DNA of 64,000 nt from Chitinophaga pinensis (GTDB lineage Bacteria > Bacteroidota > Bacteroidia > Chitinophagales > Chitinophagaceae): the NCBI GenBank assembly GCA_945862385.1, contig CAMAXV010000005.1, positions 98,202 to 162,201 on the forward strand. Direction: 5' to 3'. The notes under the pieces were generated by a model. The model made no database searches. It worked only from the letters and a program-made list of their open reading frames with translations, and had not been told where the DNA came from. Shown one piece after another: positions 46,074 to 55,326 of this stretch. Position numbers and translations under genes: made by a program. Numbering within the stretch: position 1 is the stretch's first letter; each line of letters starts with the position of its first letter.

Positions 46074-46240
46074 AAAAGGATTTGATTTCCAAAAATGACG
46101 CATGCAATCGGCATCGGACTACTAAAAATTGGTATAATTTTATATCATGGGCATGCCGGAAGTGAAACTGGTTACAACATCAGAGGAAATCAGCGTGGCA
46201 TTGGTTGGGATATTGTTTTGTGGGACTGGCGCAGGACCAG

Positions 46241-46900
46241 TTAGTCGAGTGACCTGTTCAGGAAATGGATCAATGGTTTCATCGCCCTGAAATGATCTAT
46301 GGTTACTGATATCAGGTTTTGATCAGTCAGCATATCATCAGCTAAAGGTGCGGTTACGGTAAAACTTTTGAGTTTGAGGAATTCCATGGCTGGATTGTCT
46401 GCTTCGTAACCCTGCGGAGGCCTTGATAGGCGTGCTTCCTGACTTAGTGATCCAAAATATTTTTTCATCGATTTTTCCTGCAGGATGCCTGAAAATTCTT
46501 CCAGGTTGTAGTCAATTTCACTGCGGATGTTTTTAAGCGCAGGTCCCTGGGGCATCCAGTAACCACCGCCTATGAAGCAGCTGCCGGGTTCAAGGTGAAA
46601 ATAATATCCCGCGCATTCAACTGCCTTTCCTCCTTTGCTATAAAAAGAACCCATATTGGTTTTGTAGGGGTCTTTGTTTTTACTGAACCGCACATCCCTG
46701 TTGATGCGGAACACACATTTTTTCGGTTCAAGATTTTCGAGGGTAGGGTCAAGTGCTTTTAATTTGTTGAGCACACTTGTTACAAACTGCAGATAATCCT
46801 GTTTGGCATGCTCATAGTCTTTCCTGTGAAGATCAAACCATTCCTTGTTGTTGTTCTCCTTGAGTTCCGTGAGAAAGCTGATGGTGGAAGAGCTGAGCAT
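46241..46900 (-). CDS. DUF2461 family protein
   Basis: A 219-residue cytoplasmic protein of DUF2461 (TIGR02453). The family phrases are visible: FLTELKENNNKEWFDLHRKDYE at the start, CVFRINRDVRFSKNKDPYKTNMGSFYSKGG in the middle, and GYYFHLEPGSCFIGGGYWMPQGPAL. The function is unknown. It is of normal length. A possible 36-residue peptide gene lies 47 bases upstream on the same strand; downstream is the ars operon control region. Confidence 0.9.
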   Translation of the reverse strand: MLSSSTISFLTELKENNNKEWFDLHRKDYEHAKQDYLQFVTSVLNKLKALDPTLENLEPKKCVFRINRDVRFSKNKDPYKTNMGSFYSKGGKAVECAGYYFHLEPGSCFIGGGYWMPQGPALKNIRSEIDYNLEEFSGILQEKSMKKYFGSLSQEARLSRPPQGYEADNPAMEFLKLKSFTVTAPLADDMLTDQNLISVTIDHFRAMKPLIHFLNRSLD

Positions 46901-46947
46901 GATGCAAAGTTAAGCATGTGCAGGATGATCCTGCTGAATGGCAGACA

Positions 46948-47058
46948 TTATTCGAACTCTAATTCGTTGGTAAATGTGTCCCAGTCGAGTTGACCATTGA
47001 TGTTTACGGTAATGGTGGAAGATTCAGTAGTGGTGTTGGGGTGGCAGCAGTATTGCAT
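46948..47058 (-). CDS. Possible 36-residue peptide
   Basis: An ATG-initiated frame encoding a 36-residue peptide that begins MQYCCHPNTTTES and ends FTNELEFE. It has two N-terminal Cys residues, a beta-like TITVNINGQLDWD segment and an acidic tail. It is not recognised. It precedes the DUF2461 gene on the same strand. Only protein-like composition supports it, so it is reported with low confidence. The remaining part of this 340-base gap (47059-47240) holds a GC-rich hairpin ACCCCTTC/GAAGGGGT at 47194-47227. Confidence 0.3.
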   Translation of the reverse strand: MQYCCHPNTTTESSTITVNINGQLDWDTFTNELEFE

Positions 47059-47240
47059 AGCTAATTTATTGAATTATACCAACATTTTTGTTTAAGAAAT
47101 GTTCGCAACAATTCAACAATTTGCCCTATTATTTTGAAAATATCCAAAAATGCGCTTCTGTTTCCACCACCCCGGCCCCTTGTTGTATAGATTACCCCTT
47201 CCGCCACCGCGTGCAGGCAGAAGGGGTGATTACCGGTTAT

Positions 47241-48626
47241 TTATAAAAGTTTCATGGCAACAGGATCCCATTTAATGGGTTTGTCCAGTGCTGCACTGAG
47301 GTTGCAGGCGATTGACGGTGCTGCTGCCCGGAGTCCGAATGAAGCATCTTCCACAATCGTTGAACCGGTGCGTACAGCATTGAAAAATACCGTCAGGTGA
47401 TCCAGCCTGTCGTCATAACCTTTTGGTGGTGCGAAGGCCATTTCCTTGCCTATTTCGTATCCTCCGAAATCTTCTCCATACTTCGATGTGTACCATTTTT
47501 TAAACTCCTCTTTTCCTTTTGCAGAAAAGCTTTCATAAGAGTCATAACCGCCATAACCCGGTGCCGACTTGCGTTTCAGGGTACGGTAGGTAAATTCATT
47601 CCATCCAATATCAATAACGCCTTCAGTGCCCACCAGTTTGATGCCGAAGCCACCTTTGCCTTCACCATCGGTGAGGTTGACACGGGTAGAAACCTGGAAA
47701 GCCTTGTGTTGTGGTGTTTCAGGATAATTCATCAGCGCATTCACCACATCGTATGCATCCCTACCGTCTTTCCACATTTTGAGGTCGCCGAGGCTGAAGA
47801 TCTTATTGGGACCTAGCGAACCGGTGATGACATGGATACCGGTGAGGAGGTGCACGATGAGATCGCCTGCGGCTCCTGTTCCATAGTCTTTGTAGTTTCT
47901 CCAACGAAAAAAGCGCGTGGCGTCGAAAGGTACTTTGGGTGCATCACCAAGGAACCGGTCGAAGTCAATGGTTTCGGGTGAAGCATCGCGCGGGATGCTG
48001 TATTGCCATGCACCGCGGGAGTCTGTTCTGTCGCAAAAAGCCTGGATAAAGGATAGTTCCCCAATGGTACCTGCTTTCACCAGTTTCTGTGCTTCGAGGA
48101 TGGCTACAGAGCTTGCACGCTGGCTGCCAACCTGAAATACTTTGCCAGATTTTTTCTGGGCATTGATGATCGCATAACCCTGTTCAATTTTTTGTACCAT
48201 GGGTTTTTCACAATACACGTGTTTGCCGGCTTCCAAGGCATCAACGGCCATCCGCTGGTGCCAGTGATCAGGTGTGCAGATCAGCACGGCATCAATATCT
48301 TTTCTGTTCAGCAATTCCCTGTAATCGCGGGTGGTAAAGAGCTGATTGCCATATTTTTCTTTTGCTGCATCGATGCGGCCGGTATAGAGGTCGCATACCG
48401 CCACCAATTCTACACCAGGCACCTTGAGTGCCGCATCCGTATCAAAATGACCGATGATACCCGCACCAATCAGTCCGATGCGTACTTTGTCGTTGGCACT
48501 TACCCTGACAGAGGAATGGAGTATTTTTTTATCTGTCTGATTGTTGCCATTGGCTGCTGTGCCAACTGCTATTGCTGCAACAGAGGCGCCCATATTTTTG
48601 ATGAAGTGTCTGCGATTTTTTTCCAT
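47241..48626 (-). CDS. Gfo/Idh/MocA family oxidoreductase, Tat-exported
   Basis: A 461-residue oxidoreductase with a twin-Arg signal (NRRHFIKNMGASVAAIAVG). The Rossmann domain has IGLIGAGIIGHFDTDAALK and VYCEKPMVQKIEQG (EKP motif); GAAGDLIVHLLTGIHVITGSL and DRLDHLTVFFNAVRTGS lie in the substrate domain, as in the large secreted Bacteroidota group of this family. The substrate, probably a sugar or cyclitol, is unknown. It is divergent from a GNAT gene across a 61-base gap. Confidence 0.88.
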   Translation of the reverse strand: MEKNRRHFIKNMGASVAAIAVGTAANGNNQTDKKILHSSVRVSANDKVRIGLIGAGIIGHFDTDAALKVPGVELVAVCDLYTGRIDAAKEKYGNQLFTTRDYRELLNRKDIDAVLICTPDHWHQRMAVDALEAGKHVYCEKPMVQKIEQGYAIINAQKKSGKVFQVGSQRASSVAILEAQKLVKAGTIGELSFIQAFCDRTDSRGAWQYSIPRDASPETIDFDRFLGDAPKVPFDATRFFRWRNYKDYGTGAAGDLIVHLLTGIHVITGSLGPNKIFSLGDLKMWKDGRDAYDVVNALMNYPETPQHKAFQVSTRVNLTDGEGKGGFGIKLVGTEGVIDIGWNEFTYRTLKRKSAPGYGGYDSYESFSAKGKEEFKKWYTSKYGEDFGGYEIGKEMAFAPPKGYDDRLDHLTVFFNAVRTGSTIVEDASFGLRAAAPSIACNLSAALDKPIKWDPVAMKLL

Positions 48627-48687
48627 GGTCTAATTTACCGCCATTTACGCAAATCTTTGTATTAATTTCATCTTTCATTTGAAGGGT

Positions 48688-49368
48688 ATGGAACATGTAT
48701 TGGATAATCCCATCTGGCATGCACTCAGCACCAGACAGGCTGTGTTGAACAAGGGCACTGAGCAGGTGAAATTTTTTGATGAGTCGGTTTCGCCGTTCGT
48801 CACCATGGATGCCTGGAACGAGGCAGACCTGAGGGAAATGCAAGAAATTCTTCCGCTAGACCGCAGCTTTTATGTACTCATACCCAGGCAGGTCAATATT
48901 CCGGAAGCCTTTGAGCAAGTGTATACCACGCCCATCTATCAGATGGTCTGCGAAGCCTTTCATCCGCAGATGCTGCCAGAACAGTCTGTATTGGAGATGG
49001 GAGCAGGAGATGTGCAGGAGATGATTGAACTAACTGCACTCACAAGGCCTGGTCCTTTCAGTACCAATACCATGTCTTTCGGCAGGTATATCGGTATTCG
49101 GGAAGGCACCCGACTGGCAGCGATGGCCGGTGAACGCATGAAAGTACCCGGTTATACGGAAGTGAGTGCAGTCTGCACCCACCCCGATTTTCTGGGGAAG
49201 GGATATGCATCCCACCTCATGAGTATTTTATGTGCTGAAATCATCGCGCGCGGTGAAACTCCTTTTCTGCATGTGCGTGCAGATAATCCCCGTGCCATCA
49301 GGGCTTATGAGCGATTGGGTTTCAGCATCAGTAGGGATGTATTTTTTGTCATCATCAAGCGGAAATAA
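48688..49368 (+). CDS. GNAT family N-acetyltransferase
   Basis: A 226-residue protein with a C-terminal GNAT fold: MSFGRYIGIREGTRLAAMAGERM, then the acetyl-CoA-binding stretch VCTHPDFLGKGYASHLMSIL (Q/RxxGxG/A-like GKGYA) and NPRAIRAYERLGFSISRDVFF. The N-terminal 90 residues are a divergent half. The ATG at 48688 is preferred to a TTG three codons upstream. The acceptor substrate is unknown. It is followed 9 bases later by an amine oxidase gene, so the two are likely co-transcribed. Confidence 0.85.
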   Translation: MEHVLDNPIWHALSTRQAVLNKGTEQVKFFDESVSPFVTMDAWNEADLREMQEILPLDRSFYVLIPRQVNIPEAFEQVYTTPIYQMVCEAFHPQMLPEQSVLEMGAGDVQEMIELTALTRPGPFSTNTMSFGRYIGIREGTRLAAMAGERMKVPGYTEVSAVCTHPDFLGKGYASHLMSILCAEIIARGETPFLHVRADNPRAIRAYERLGFSISRDVFFVIIKRK

Positions 49369-49377
49369 TCGGTCCAG

Positions 49378-50535
49378 ATGAATGGGAATCATTTTGATGT
49401 CATTGTAATCGGAGTAGGCTCCATGGGATCTTCTGCATGTTACCAGCTTGCCAAAAGCGGGTTGAAAGTGCTCGGACTGGAACAATTCAATATACCCCAT
49501 GAAAAAGGATCGCATGGGGGACAGTCTCGCATCATCCGCAAAGCCTATTTTGAACACCCAGACTATGTACCATTGCTGGAAAGAGCCTATGCCAGCTGGC
49601 AGGAACTCGAGGAAGTAACGGGAGAAAAGGTTTATCATGAAACAGGTTTGCTATACATAGGCTTGCCCGATAATCCACTCATTACCGGAGTGCGACAGTC
49701 GGCATCGCTTTATTCCATTCCAGTCGAAAGCCTAACTGTTGCTGAATTAAAAAAAAGTTATCCCGTTTTCAGTGTACCTGAAGAGATGGATATCCTTTTT
49801 GAACAAGCAGCAGGTTTGCTTTTGCCTGAAAAAATCATTCCCTTGTATGCCGCACTGGCCAGGCAACTGGGGGCCGAGATTCATGAAGGTGAAACCCTTA
49901 TTGACTGGCAACTTGAAGGAGATGGCGTGGTGGTAAATACTTCCAAAGCGACCTACCGGGCAGATAGGCTCGTGCTTTCAGCTGGCGCTGGGATGGGCAG
50001 GCTGCTGCCGGTATTGAATCAGCATCTGACAGTAACCAGGCAGGTTATGGGTTGGATGACAGCCCTTGATCCGGCTGCATTTCGGAAGGATGCTTTTCCC
50101 TGCTGGACGCTGGCTGAGCCCGATGGGCATAGTATTTTTTATGGCTTTCCGGCACTGGATGATGTTGATGCTGGCGGACCGAAAGGTTTTAAACTGGCGT
50201 ATCACGGACATGGTGAAGAGACAAGTTACGATGACACAGACCGAATTCCTGATGCAAAGGATGAACAGCTCCTACGCGACTTTATCAATCGATACCTGCC
50301 GGGAACAGTGGCAGCTACATCGGCACTGAAAACCTGTCGCTACACCAATACCCCGGATGAACATTTCATGCTGGGTCATCTGCCCGGATATGATGGTAAA
50401 GTGAGTGTGGCCTCCTGCTGCAGCGGACACGGTTTCAAATTCAGTTCAGTGGTTGGGGAAATCCTCCGGGACCTCACCCTTCATGGACAAACGGAGATGC
50501 CTGTTGGCTTTCTTGGGGTTGAGCGGTTGATTTGA
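49378..50535 (+). CDS. Sarcosine/N-methyltryptophan oxidase-like flavoenzyme
   Basis: A 385-residue monomeric FAD oxidase. FDVIVIGVGSMGSSACYQLAKSGLKVLGLEQF is the dinucleotide fold, HGGQSRIIRKAYFEHPDYVPL the FAD-contact segment, and LKTCRYTNTPDEHFMLGHLPG carries the Cys that binds FAD covalently in monomeric sarcosine oxidase. SCCSGHGFKFSSVVGE closes the fold. It oxidises N-methyl amino acids, releasing formaldehyde and peroxide; exact substrate uncertain. It is in a likely operon with the GNAT gene. Confidence 0.88.
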   Translation: MNGNHFDVIVIGVGSMGSSACYQLAKSGLKVLGLEQFNIPHEKGSHGGQSRIIRKAYFEHPDYVPLLERAYASWQELEEVTGEKVYHETGLLYIGLPDNPLITGVRQSASLYSIPVESLTVAELKKSYPVFSVPEEMDILFEQAAGLLLPEKIIPLYAALARQLGAEIHEGETLIDWQLEGDGVVVNTSKATYRADRLVLSAGAGMGRLLPVLNQHLTVTRQVMGWMTALDPAAFRKDAFPCWTLAEPDGHSIFYGFPALDDVDAGGPKGFKLAYHGHGEETSYDDTDRIPDAKDEQLLRDFINRYLPGTVAATSALKTCRYTNTPDEHFMLGHLPGYDGKVSVASCCSGHGFKFSSVVGEILRDLTLHGQTEMPVGFLGVERLI

Positions 50536-50552
50536 GCAAATAAAAATTTAAA

Positions 50553-50582
50553 AAACTCCCCTCCTGGCCAGGAGGGGAGTTT
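50553..50582. repeat. Perfect 30-bp palindrome, solo terminal module of the repeat family
   Basis: The core CCCCTCCTGGCCAGGAGGGG is extended by AAACT/AGTTT to a perfect 30-bp inverted repeat, 17 bases after the oxidase stop codon. It equals the two ends of the composite element fused together and could act as a terminator or mRNA 3' end. Confidence 0.8.
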
Positions 50583-50706
50583 CTCGCGTTATATCAGCAC
50601 AACGATTCAATAATAAATATTTTTTGCGATTAGAAAGCATAACACGTTAATTCCGGAGATTTACTTGCATTCCGTAAAACTGCTGTATATATTTGGGTGT
50701 TTTACC

Positions 50707-51693
50707 ATGAACAGCGTACTCAAACATATCAGATTTTGCATCAGGCAAACAGGGGTTAACTTATTTTTCATGCTGTTTGCTGGAACAGCTTCAGCGCTTG
50801 CCCAGCCTGCTCCGAATGATGTATGGGAAGGCAGGATTCTTGAAGCGGGAAGTTTTTATGAAATATCTCTTTCTTTCAAAGAGGCTGGAAATGGAACCTA
50901 TTCAGGTATTTCCATCAGCAGAAGTAAGAACATGTATTGTCAGACTTCTTTTGAGGGGGTACTCAAAAACGGGGTGATTTTACTAACGCAGAAATCTATT
51001 CTCAAAACCAATTTTCCTTCAGCTGAAAGTATCTGCCTTTTGCAGTTTTCCCTGAAGCAAAAGGAAGAGGCTCTTGCCGGCACTTTTACTTCAAGCAGTA
51101 AATCCTCAACCACAGATTGTGGAACAGGAACAGTTCAGCTCAAACTTAAAGTAGCTGGTAAGGATATTGCTCCGATTGCAGAGCCGCTCCCAATCACAAC
51201 CAATTCTAACGCAGTTTCTTCACCGCAAACGCCTGGAGTGCAACAAGCTGTTTCAGTAGTTTCACGTAGGGCACTTGTTGATACTATTTATCAGGTTGAT
51301 GGTGAGTCAGTTAATGTTGTGATTGACGATACGGTGGTCTTTAGAAAAGACAGAGATATTGTGGTCATCAACACGCTTGAATTCCTGGAAGACAGTGTGC
51401 ACGTAGAAGTTTACGACAACGGTGTGGTGGATGGAGATGAAATTACGCTCTATGTGAATAAAGGTGTATTATTCAGGAACAAGATACTGTCTGACAAACC
51501 CCTGCAATTTGACCTTGACGGGAAAACATTCAGTACGTATGACTTACTCTTTCATGCTAACAACCTGGGTACAATGCCTCCCAATACCGGACTAATCATT
51601 ATCAGCACTGCAACTGAAAGAAAAGAAGTGACATTTGCTTCTGATTTTTCCAAAACTTCTTCTCTTCGCGTCAAGATGAATGTGGTAAAATAA
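50707..51693 (+). CDS. Hypothetical secreted protein
   Basis: A 328-residue protein with a signal peptide ending ALAQP (ATG at 50707; upstream frame unlikely). Residues to about 165 form a beta-rich domain (YEISLSFKEAGNGTYSG...CLLQFSLKQ). A Ser/Pro-rich linker follows, and then a C-terminal domain with VEVYDNGVVDGDEITLYVNKG and NNLGTMPPNTGLIIIST, which I have seen as a repeated theme in secreted Bacteroidota proteins but cannot name. It is convergent with the next gene, 5 bases apart. Confidence 0.75.
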   Translation: MNSVLKHIRFCIRQTGVNLFFMLFAGTASALAQPAPNDVWEGRILEAGSFYEISLSFKEAGNGTYSGISISRSKNMYCQTSFEGVLKNGVILLTQKSILKTNFPSAESICLLQFSLKQKEEALAGTFTSSSKSSTTDCGTGTVQLKLKVAGKDIAPIAEPLPITTNSNAVSSPQTPGVQQAVSVVSRRALVDTIYQVDGESVNVVIDDTVVFRKDRDIVVINTLEFLEDSVHVEVYDNGVVDGDEITLYVNKGVLFRNKILSDKPLQFDLDGKTFSTYDLLFHANNLGTMPPNTGLIIISTATERKEVTFASDFSKTSSLRVKMNVVK

Positions 51694-51698
51694 TCTCT

Positions 51699-52616
51699 TT
51701 ACTTTTCAAACTTAAAGGTGTAGCTGAATACGGGGAATACCGGCAGGCTTACGTCTGAGATACCACCTATTGTCCAGATACCCAGGTCAAATGTTGATTT
51801 CCTGTTGTTGTATAAGCGGAAACAAGGTCCGCCGAAAAAGAAGCCACCTTCCGGAACATACCAGAACTCACCCATGATACTCAGGTTTCTGGAAAGTCTT
51901 TTGTTACCCGCCAATGTAAAAATACCTGTGCTGTTGGTTTCGGCGAATGGACCAATCATTTCTCCTGTTTGTGTGTAATCTACAACATCTCCATCCCTTA
52001 CCCAGCCCAGCCCGGCTCCCAGGGTGATATTGGATTCCTTTGTGCCATAAGTATAGGTTCCGAAGCCGATACCCAGGCTTACATTTGAACCCCATCCCAC
52101 AAATCCTGCCAGTCCGCCTACGGCAAAAGTATTTTTTTCATCCACAGGTATGGAATACTTGGTGGTGAGTGCGAGCGGTGTTCCTACTATCGTTGTTGTG
52201 GCACCCAGCGAAAACCTGTCGGTAATCCCGAACTGAGCCTGAAAAGCTACACCATAAACGGTCTGAATATAAACTTCGCCCTTATCCATCGGTAGTGCCG
52301 AAGGGGTATAAAAGTAACGTGAGGGATGCGGATTGGGATAAACCACTTTGCCTCCAATGATATTCTCGCGTGTAGCGGGTTTGATCGATTTCACGGTATA
52401 GGCTGGGATGGAAAGGAGCTTACCGTTTTCAAGCCTGATGGTCACTTCCCGTGGGTCTTCTGAAACAATATAACCTGCAAAATGCTCACCGGAATTGGTA
52501 GTGAGTATAATAAGCTTTGAACTATCAGTTGAAGTTGATGATATGGGAGGATTGTTTTCCTGGGCATGCAGTTGAACAGTGCAAATCAGCAAGAGGAGTA
52601 CAATGATTTTTTTCAT
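51699..52616 (-). CDS. Hypothetical outer-membrane beta-barrel-like protein
   Basis: A 305-residue protein with a signal peptide ending LHAQ. Residues 30-85 resemble a small Sm/SH3-like strand domain (GYIVSEDPREVTIRLENGKLLSIPAYTVKSI), and the rest is alternating strands rich in Gly and aromatic residues, ending FSYTFKFEK as barrel proteins do. No family was recognised. It lies 9 bases downstream of the DUF2339 gene on the same strand, so the pair are co-transcribed. Confidence 0.7.
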   Translation of the reverse strand: MKKIIVLLLLICTVQLHAQENNPPISSTSTDSSKLIILTTNSGEHFAGYIVSEDPREVTIRLENGKLLSIPAYTVKSIKPATRENIIGGKVVYPNPHPSRYFYTPSALPMDKGEVYIQTVYGVAFQAQFGITDRFSLGATTTIVGTPLALTTKYSIPVDEKNTFAVGGLAGFVGWGSNVSLGIGFGTYTYGTKESNITLGAGLGWVRDGDVVDYTQTGEMIGPFAETNSTGIFTLAGNKRLSRNLSIMGEFWYVPEGGFFFGGPCFRLYNNRKSTFDLGIWTIGGISDVSLPVFPVFSYTFKFEK

Positions 52617-52625
52617 TGTTCAAAA

Positions 52626-54935
52626 TTAATCATTTTGGTTTGCTGTTGCTTCACCGCTCATCCTTTCCCTGAACTTGTTGTACAGGAATGACGCTGCCAG
52701 CAGGATGATACCAAGGATAATCAGCACAACAGTTTTGGAGATGGAAGACATGCTGGAGAGGTCATAAAATATCACTTTGACAAGTGTTGCAGCTAGTAAC
52801 AAGATGGCGCTGATACGCAGGTGTCGCTTATTCTGCAGTATGCCGGTGCTGATCAACATCAATGCATAGCTGCCTGCAATGATGCTGAGTCCGAGTTTAT
52901 ACTGATTGGCATAGCCCAGCACATCCATCCAGTGGATGAATTCGTTGCAGATCAACCCCAGAAAGAGTGCATTGAATCCTATAGCCAGGAGCATGTTGCT
53001 GACTGGCTTGCTAGGAAAAAGATACATGTCTTTTTTCAATCCCCAAACGGGTAAAGCAATCACTGCCATTAAGAGATACCGGATACCCAGCTTCAGCCAT
53101 GCTGGTCCGACTCCTCCTGCAAGGTAAGTTTCACGGATTTCTCCCAGCCTTGTAAACCCTGTAGTCAGGAATGCAACTATAAGGAACCCCGCAAAAATCT
53201 GCAGGAGAAAATGCAGTTGCTCATTTTTCAGTTTACTACTGTTCAGGTATTGCCAGGCAGCAGCATAAACAGCTGCAAAGGAAATGAGTTTGATATCGAG
53301 AAATCCATATTCCAGTGTCCAGGGCAGGTATGTAGTCATGGCCGGCCAGACATGTCTGATCTCCAGGTGCACAGCCAGGTAAAGGACGATAAAGAAAGCT
53401 AGTCCGCTTATTGTCTGGAGTTCATTACGTTGTGCATAGACAGGCAGGGATTGATCAGGTTTGAGTTGGATATAGAGCCATAGCAATCCCGAAGCCACCA
53501 TCAGGGAGCTGAGGAAAGCCATGTTGGCAAAGGGAATGTAAGAGGCTATTATTTTTTCACCTGTGAGGTAATGAGCCTGCCAGTTTATTGCAAGGCTCAG
53601 CAGTGTCAGGAACAGCAGTGCTGCAGCCAGTTTCCGGTAAGGTATGCTTCCCGTTTTGCGGTAAACTGTTCCCAGAGCTGCTGCTTCTGCCACCCAGAAA
53701 ATGGTAATCAGGTTCCCTTTCCATGTGATGGGTACCATGATGGTGAATAAAGCGATGGCGAGACCAAACAGAAACTGGTGAACACTTTCATCGCTCAGTT
53801 TCATCCGTTTAATTTGCACGCCAATCAGGAAATGGATGAACCCGGCACTCAGGGCAAAAAGGGTTAGGTGATGCCGGTTGGCATCAAAGCGACCATCACT
53901 CAGGAAGACATCCCATAGGAGCAGGTAACCTGCGGCAAAGAATAGGATGGAGTTCAACAGCAGGATGGTGATTTCCGAAAGGATATAGGGTTGTTGGTGG
54001 CGTATTTTATAGGCCAGAAAAGTACCCATGAAGAGCAGGAAATTCAGTGTCAGCAGGAGCATCAATGCGATCCAGTTGTCTGCTGTTAGCGTTGAATTTG
54101 TAAGTGCAGCGATGTGGATGATCCAGCTAAAAGCAAATCCCATGCGGTATACCGGTTTCCAGTCTTTGAAAACAGCCAGCAGGAGCAATCCTGCGTTCAC
54201 TACTGAAATATATCCCATCAGAACCGCGGCTTGTCCGCTCCCTTTGCTGAGCAGAAATGGGATGGCGTATGCTGCAACCTGTCCGAGTAAAGCAATCACC
54301 TGCCTGTTGTACTGCAGCGAAGTGAACACAGCTGCTGCCGTTGTCACCAGCATGATACCAAACGCCGGCAGTTGCGGAATCAGTCCGTACAGACTATAAG
54401 CAATATAAGTGATGAAATAGGCCGTACCTATTGCTCCGCCCGTCATGACTGCACTGTACTCTTCGTATTTTGTTTTCAGTCGCCAGCCCACTAAGCCCAA
54501 TGCCATTGCAAAACTATAGCCAGTGATAATGCGCACCAGCGGCGAGATGAGATCTTTGTCGATGGCATATTTGGCACCGATAAAAACACCCACCATCAGT
54601 ATCAGTATGCCAATTTTGTTGAAGAGGTTGGTACCAATCAGGTTCTCCAGTTTTGCCTGCCGTTCTTTCTGGTATTGCGCATAGTCGCGACTGAACTGGG
54701 AAGGTTTATTGGGAAGTGCCCCTGGTGTAGCTCGACTGCTGGTTGGAGCAGGTGATGTAGGTATTGAGGTCAGGGGTTCTTGGGGCTGAGCAGGATTGAT
54801 GGAAGAAGTTCCTGTTTTCAGTTTTTCCAATTCCTGGCGGATGCTGTTGAGCTCATTGAATTTGGCGCCCAGGAGCTGACTGAGTTGTTGTACCTGAGTT
54901 TCCAGTTCGGAGATACGTTGGTGGTTGGGTTCCAT
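52626..54935 (-). CDS. DUF2339 multi-pass membrane protein
   Basis: A 769-residue protein with an N-terminal coiled-coil (about 5-40, RISELETQVQQLSQLL), a Pro/Thr/Ser linker, then LIGTNLFNKIGILILMVGVFIGAKYAID, the entry to DUF2339, and about 20 or more hydrophobic segments to the C terminus. The function of the family is unknown; a role in envelope or glycan transport has been suggested by topology only. It is the first gene of a two-gene minus-strand unit, preceded by the composite repeat copy 2. Confidence 0.85.
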   Translation of the reverse strand: MEPNHQRISELETQVQQLSQLLGAKFNELNSIRQELEKLKTGTSSINPAQPQEPLTSIPTSPAPTSSRATPGALPNKPSQFSRDYAQYQKERQAKLENLIGTNLFNKIGILILMVGVFIGAKYAIDKDLISPLVRIITGYSFAMALGLVGWRLKTKYEEYSAVMTGGAIGTAYFITYIAYSLYGLIPQLPAFGIMLVTTAAAVFTSLQYNRQVIALLGQVAAYAIPFLLSKGSGQAAVLMGYISVVNAGLLLLAVFKDWKPVYRMGFAFSWIIHIAALTNSTLTADNWIALMLLLTLNFLLFMGTFLAYKIRHQQPYILSEITILLLNSILFFAAGYLLLWDVFLSDGRFDANRHHLTLFALSAGFIHFLIGVQIKRMKLSDESVHQFLFGLAIALFTIMVPITWKGNLITIFWVAEAAALGTVYRKTGSIPYRKLAAALLFLTLLSLAINWQAHYLTGEKIIASYIPFANMAFLSSLMVASGLLWLYIQLKPDQSLPVYAQRNELQTISGLAFFIVLYLAVHLEIRHVWPAMTTYLPWTLEYGFLDIKLISFAAVYAAAWQYLNSSKLKNEQLHFLLQIFAGFLIVAFLTTGFTRLGEIRETYLAGGVGPAWLKLGIRYLLMAVIALPVWGLKKDMYLFPSKPVSNMLLAIGFNALFLGLICNEFIHWMDVLGYANQYKLGLSIIAGSYALMLISTGILQNKRHLRISAILLLAATLVKVIFYDLSSMSSISKTVVLIILGIILLAASFLYNKFRERMSGEATANQND

Positions 54936-54995
54936 TTATTGGAATTAATGAATTAGTCAATTAACCTGTAAACTTTTTTAGGACGAGTCAATAAA

Positions 54996-55176
54996 ACTCC
55001 CCTCCTGGACAGGAGGGGTGGCATGAGTGAGTTTGCACCGAAGGTGCAGACGAACGAGCTTGCCTGCCGAAGGCAGGTGACGGGGTGGTGGATTTTAAAA
55101 TTTGATTCCACCACCCCGCCTCAACAAATTCACTTCGTTCATTTGTCTCGGCACCCCTCCTGGCCAGGAGGGGAGT
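54996..55176. repeat. Composite palindromic intergenic element, copy 2
   Basis: A 181-bp element bounded by ACTCCCCTCCTGG/CCAGGAGGGGAGT-type ends. Inside are TGCACC/GGTGCA, TGCCTGC/GCAGGCA-like stems, ACGGGGTGGTGG, an AT centre (ATTTTAAAATTT), CCACCACCCCGCC, and CATTTGTCTCGGCACCCC. It is the reverse orientation of the 41170 element. It lies in the divergent gap between the DUF2339 and FAD/Fe-S oxidoreductase genes. Confidence 0.85.
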
Positions 55177-55326
55177 CTTTGTACATTTTTTGTGCTTCAC
55201 TTCATCAATTACAATATAACAAAAAAAGGTGAATATTCCTTAAAAACCGGTTGATTGGCAGATAAGCAGCCATCAGCGAGGCAGACAAGCCATTTATCGG
55301 TAATTTTGCATAGCACAAAAAATCAC

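Noticed and set aside
46147..46240. Short plus-strand frame ([14 protein letters not shown]...) between arsR and DUF2461
   Set aside because: It runs into the end of the DUF2461 gene on the other strand, is short, and has no family likeness or promoter evidence.
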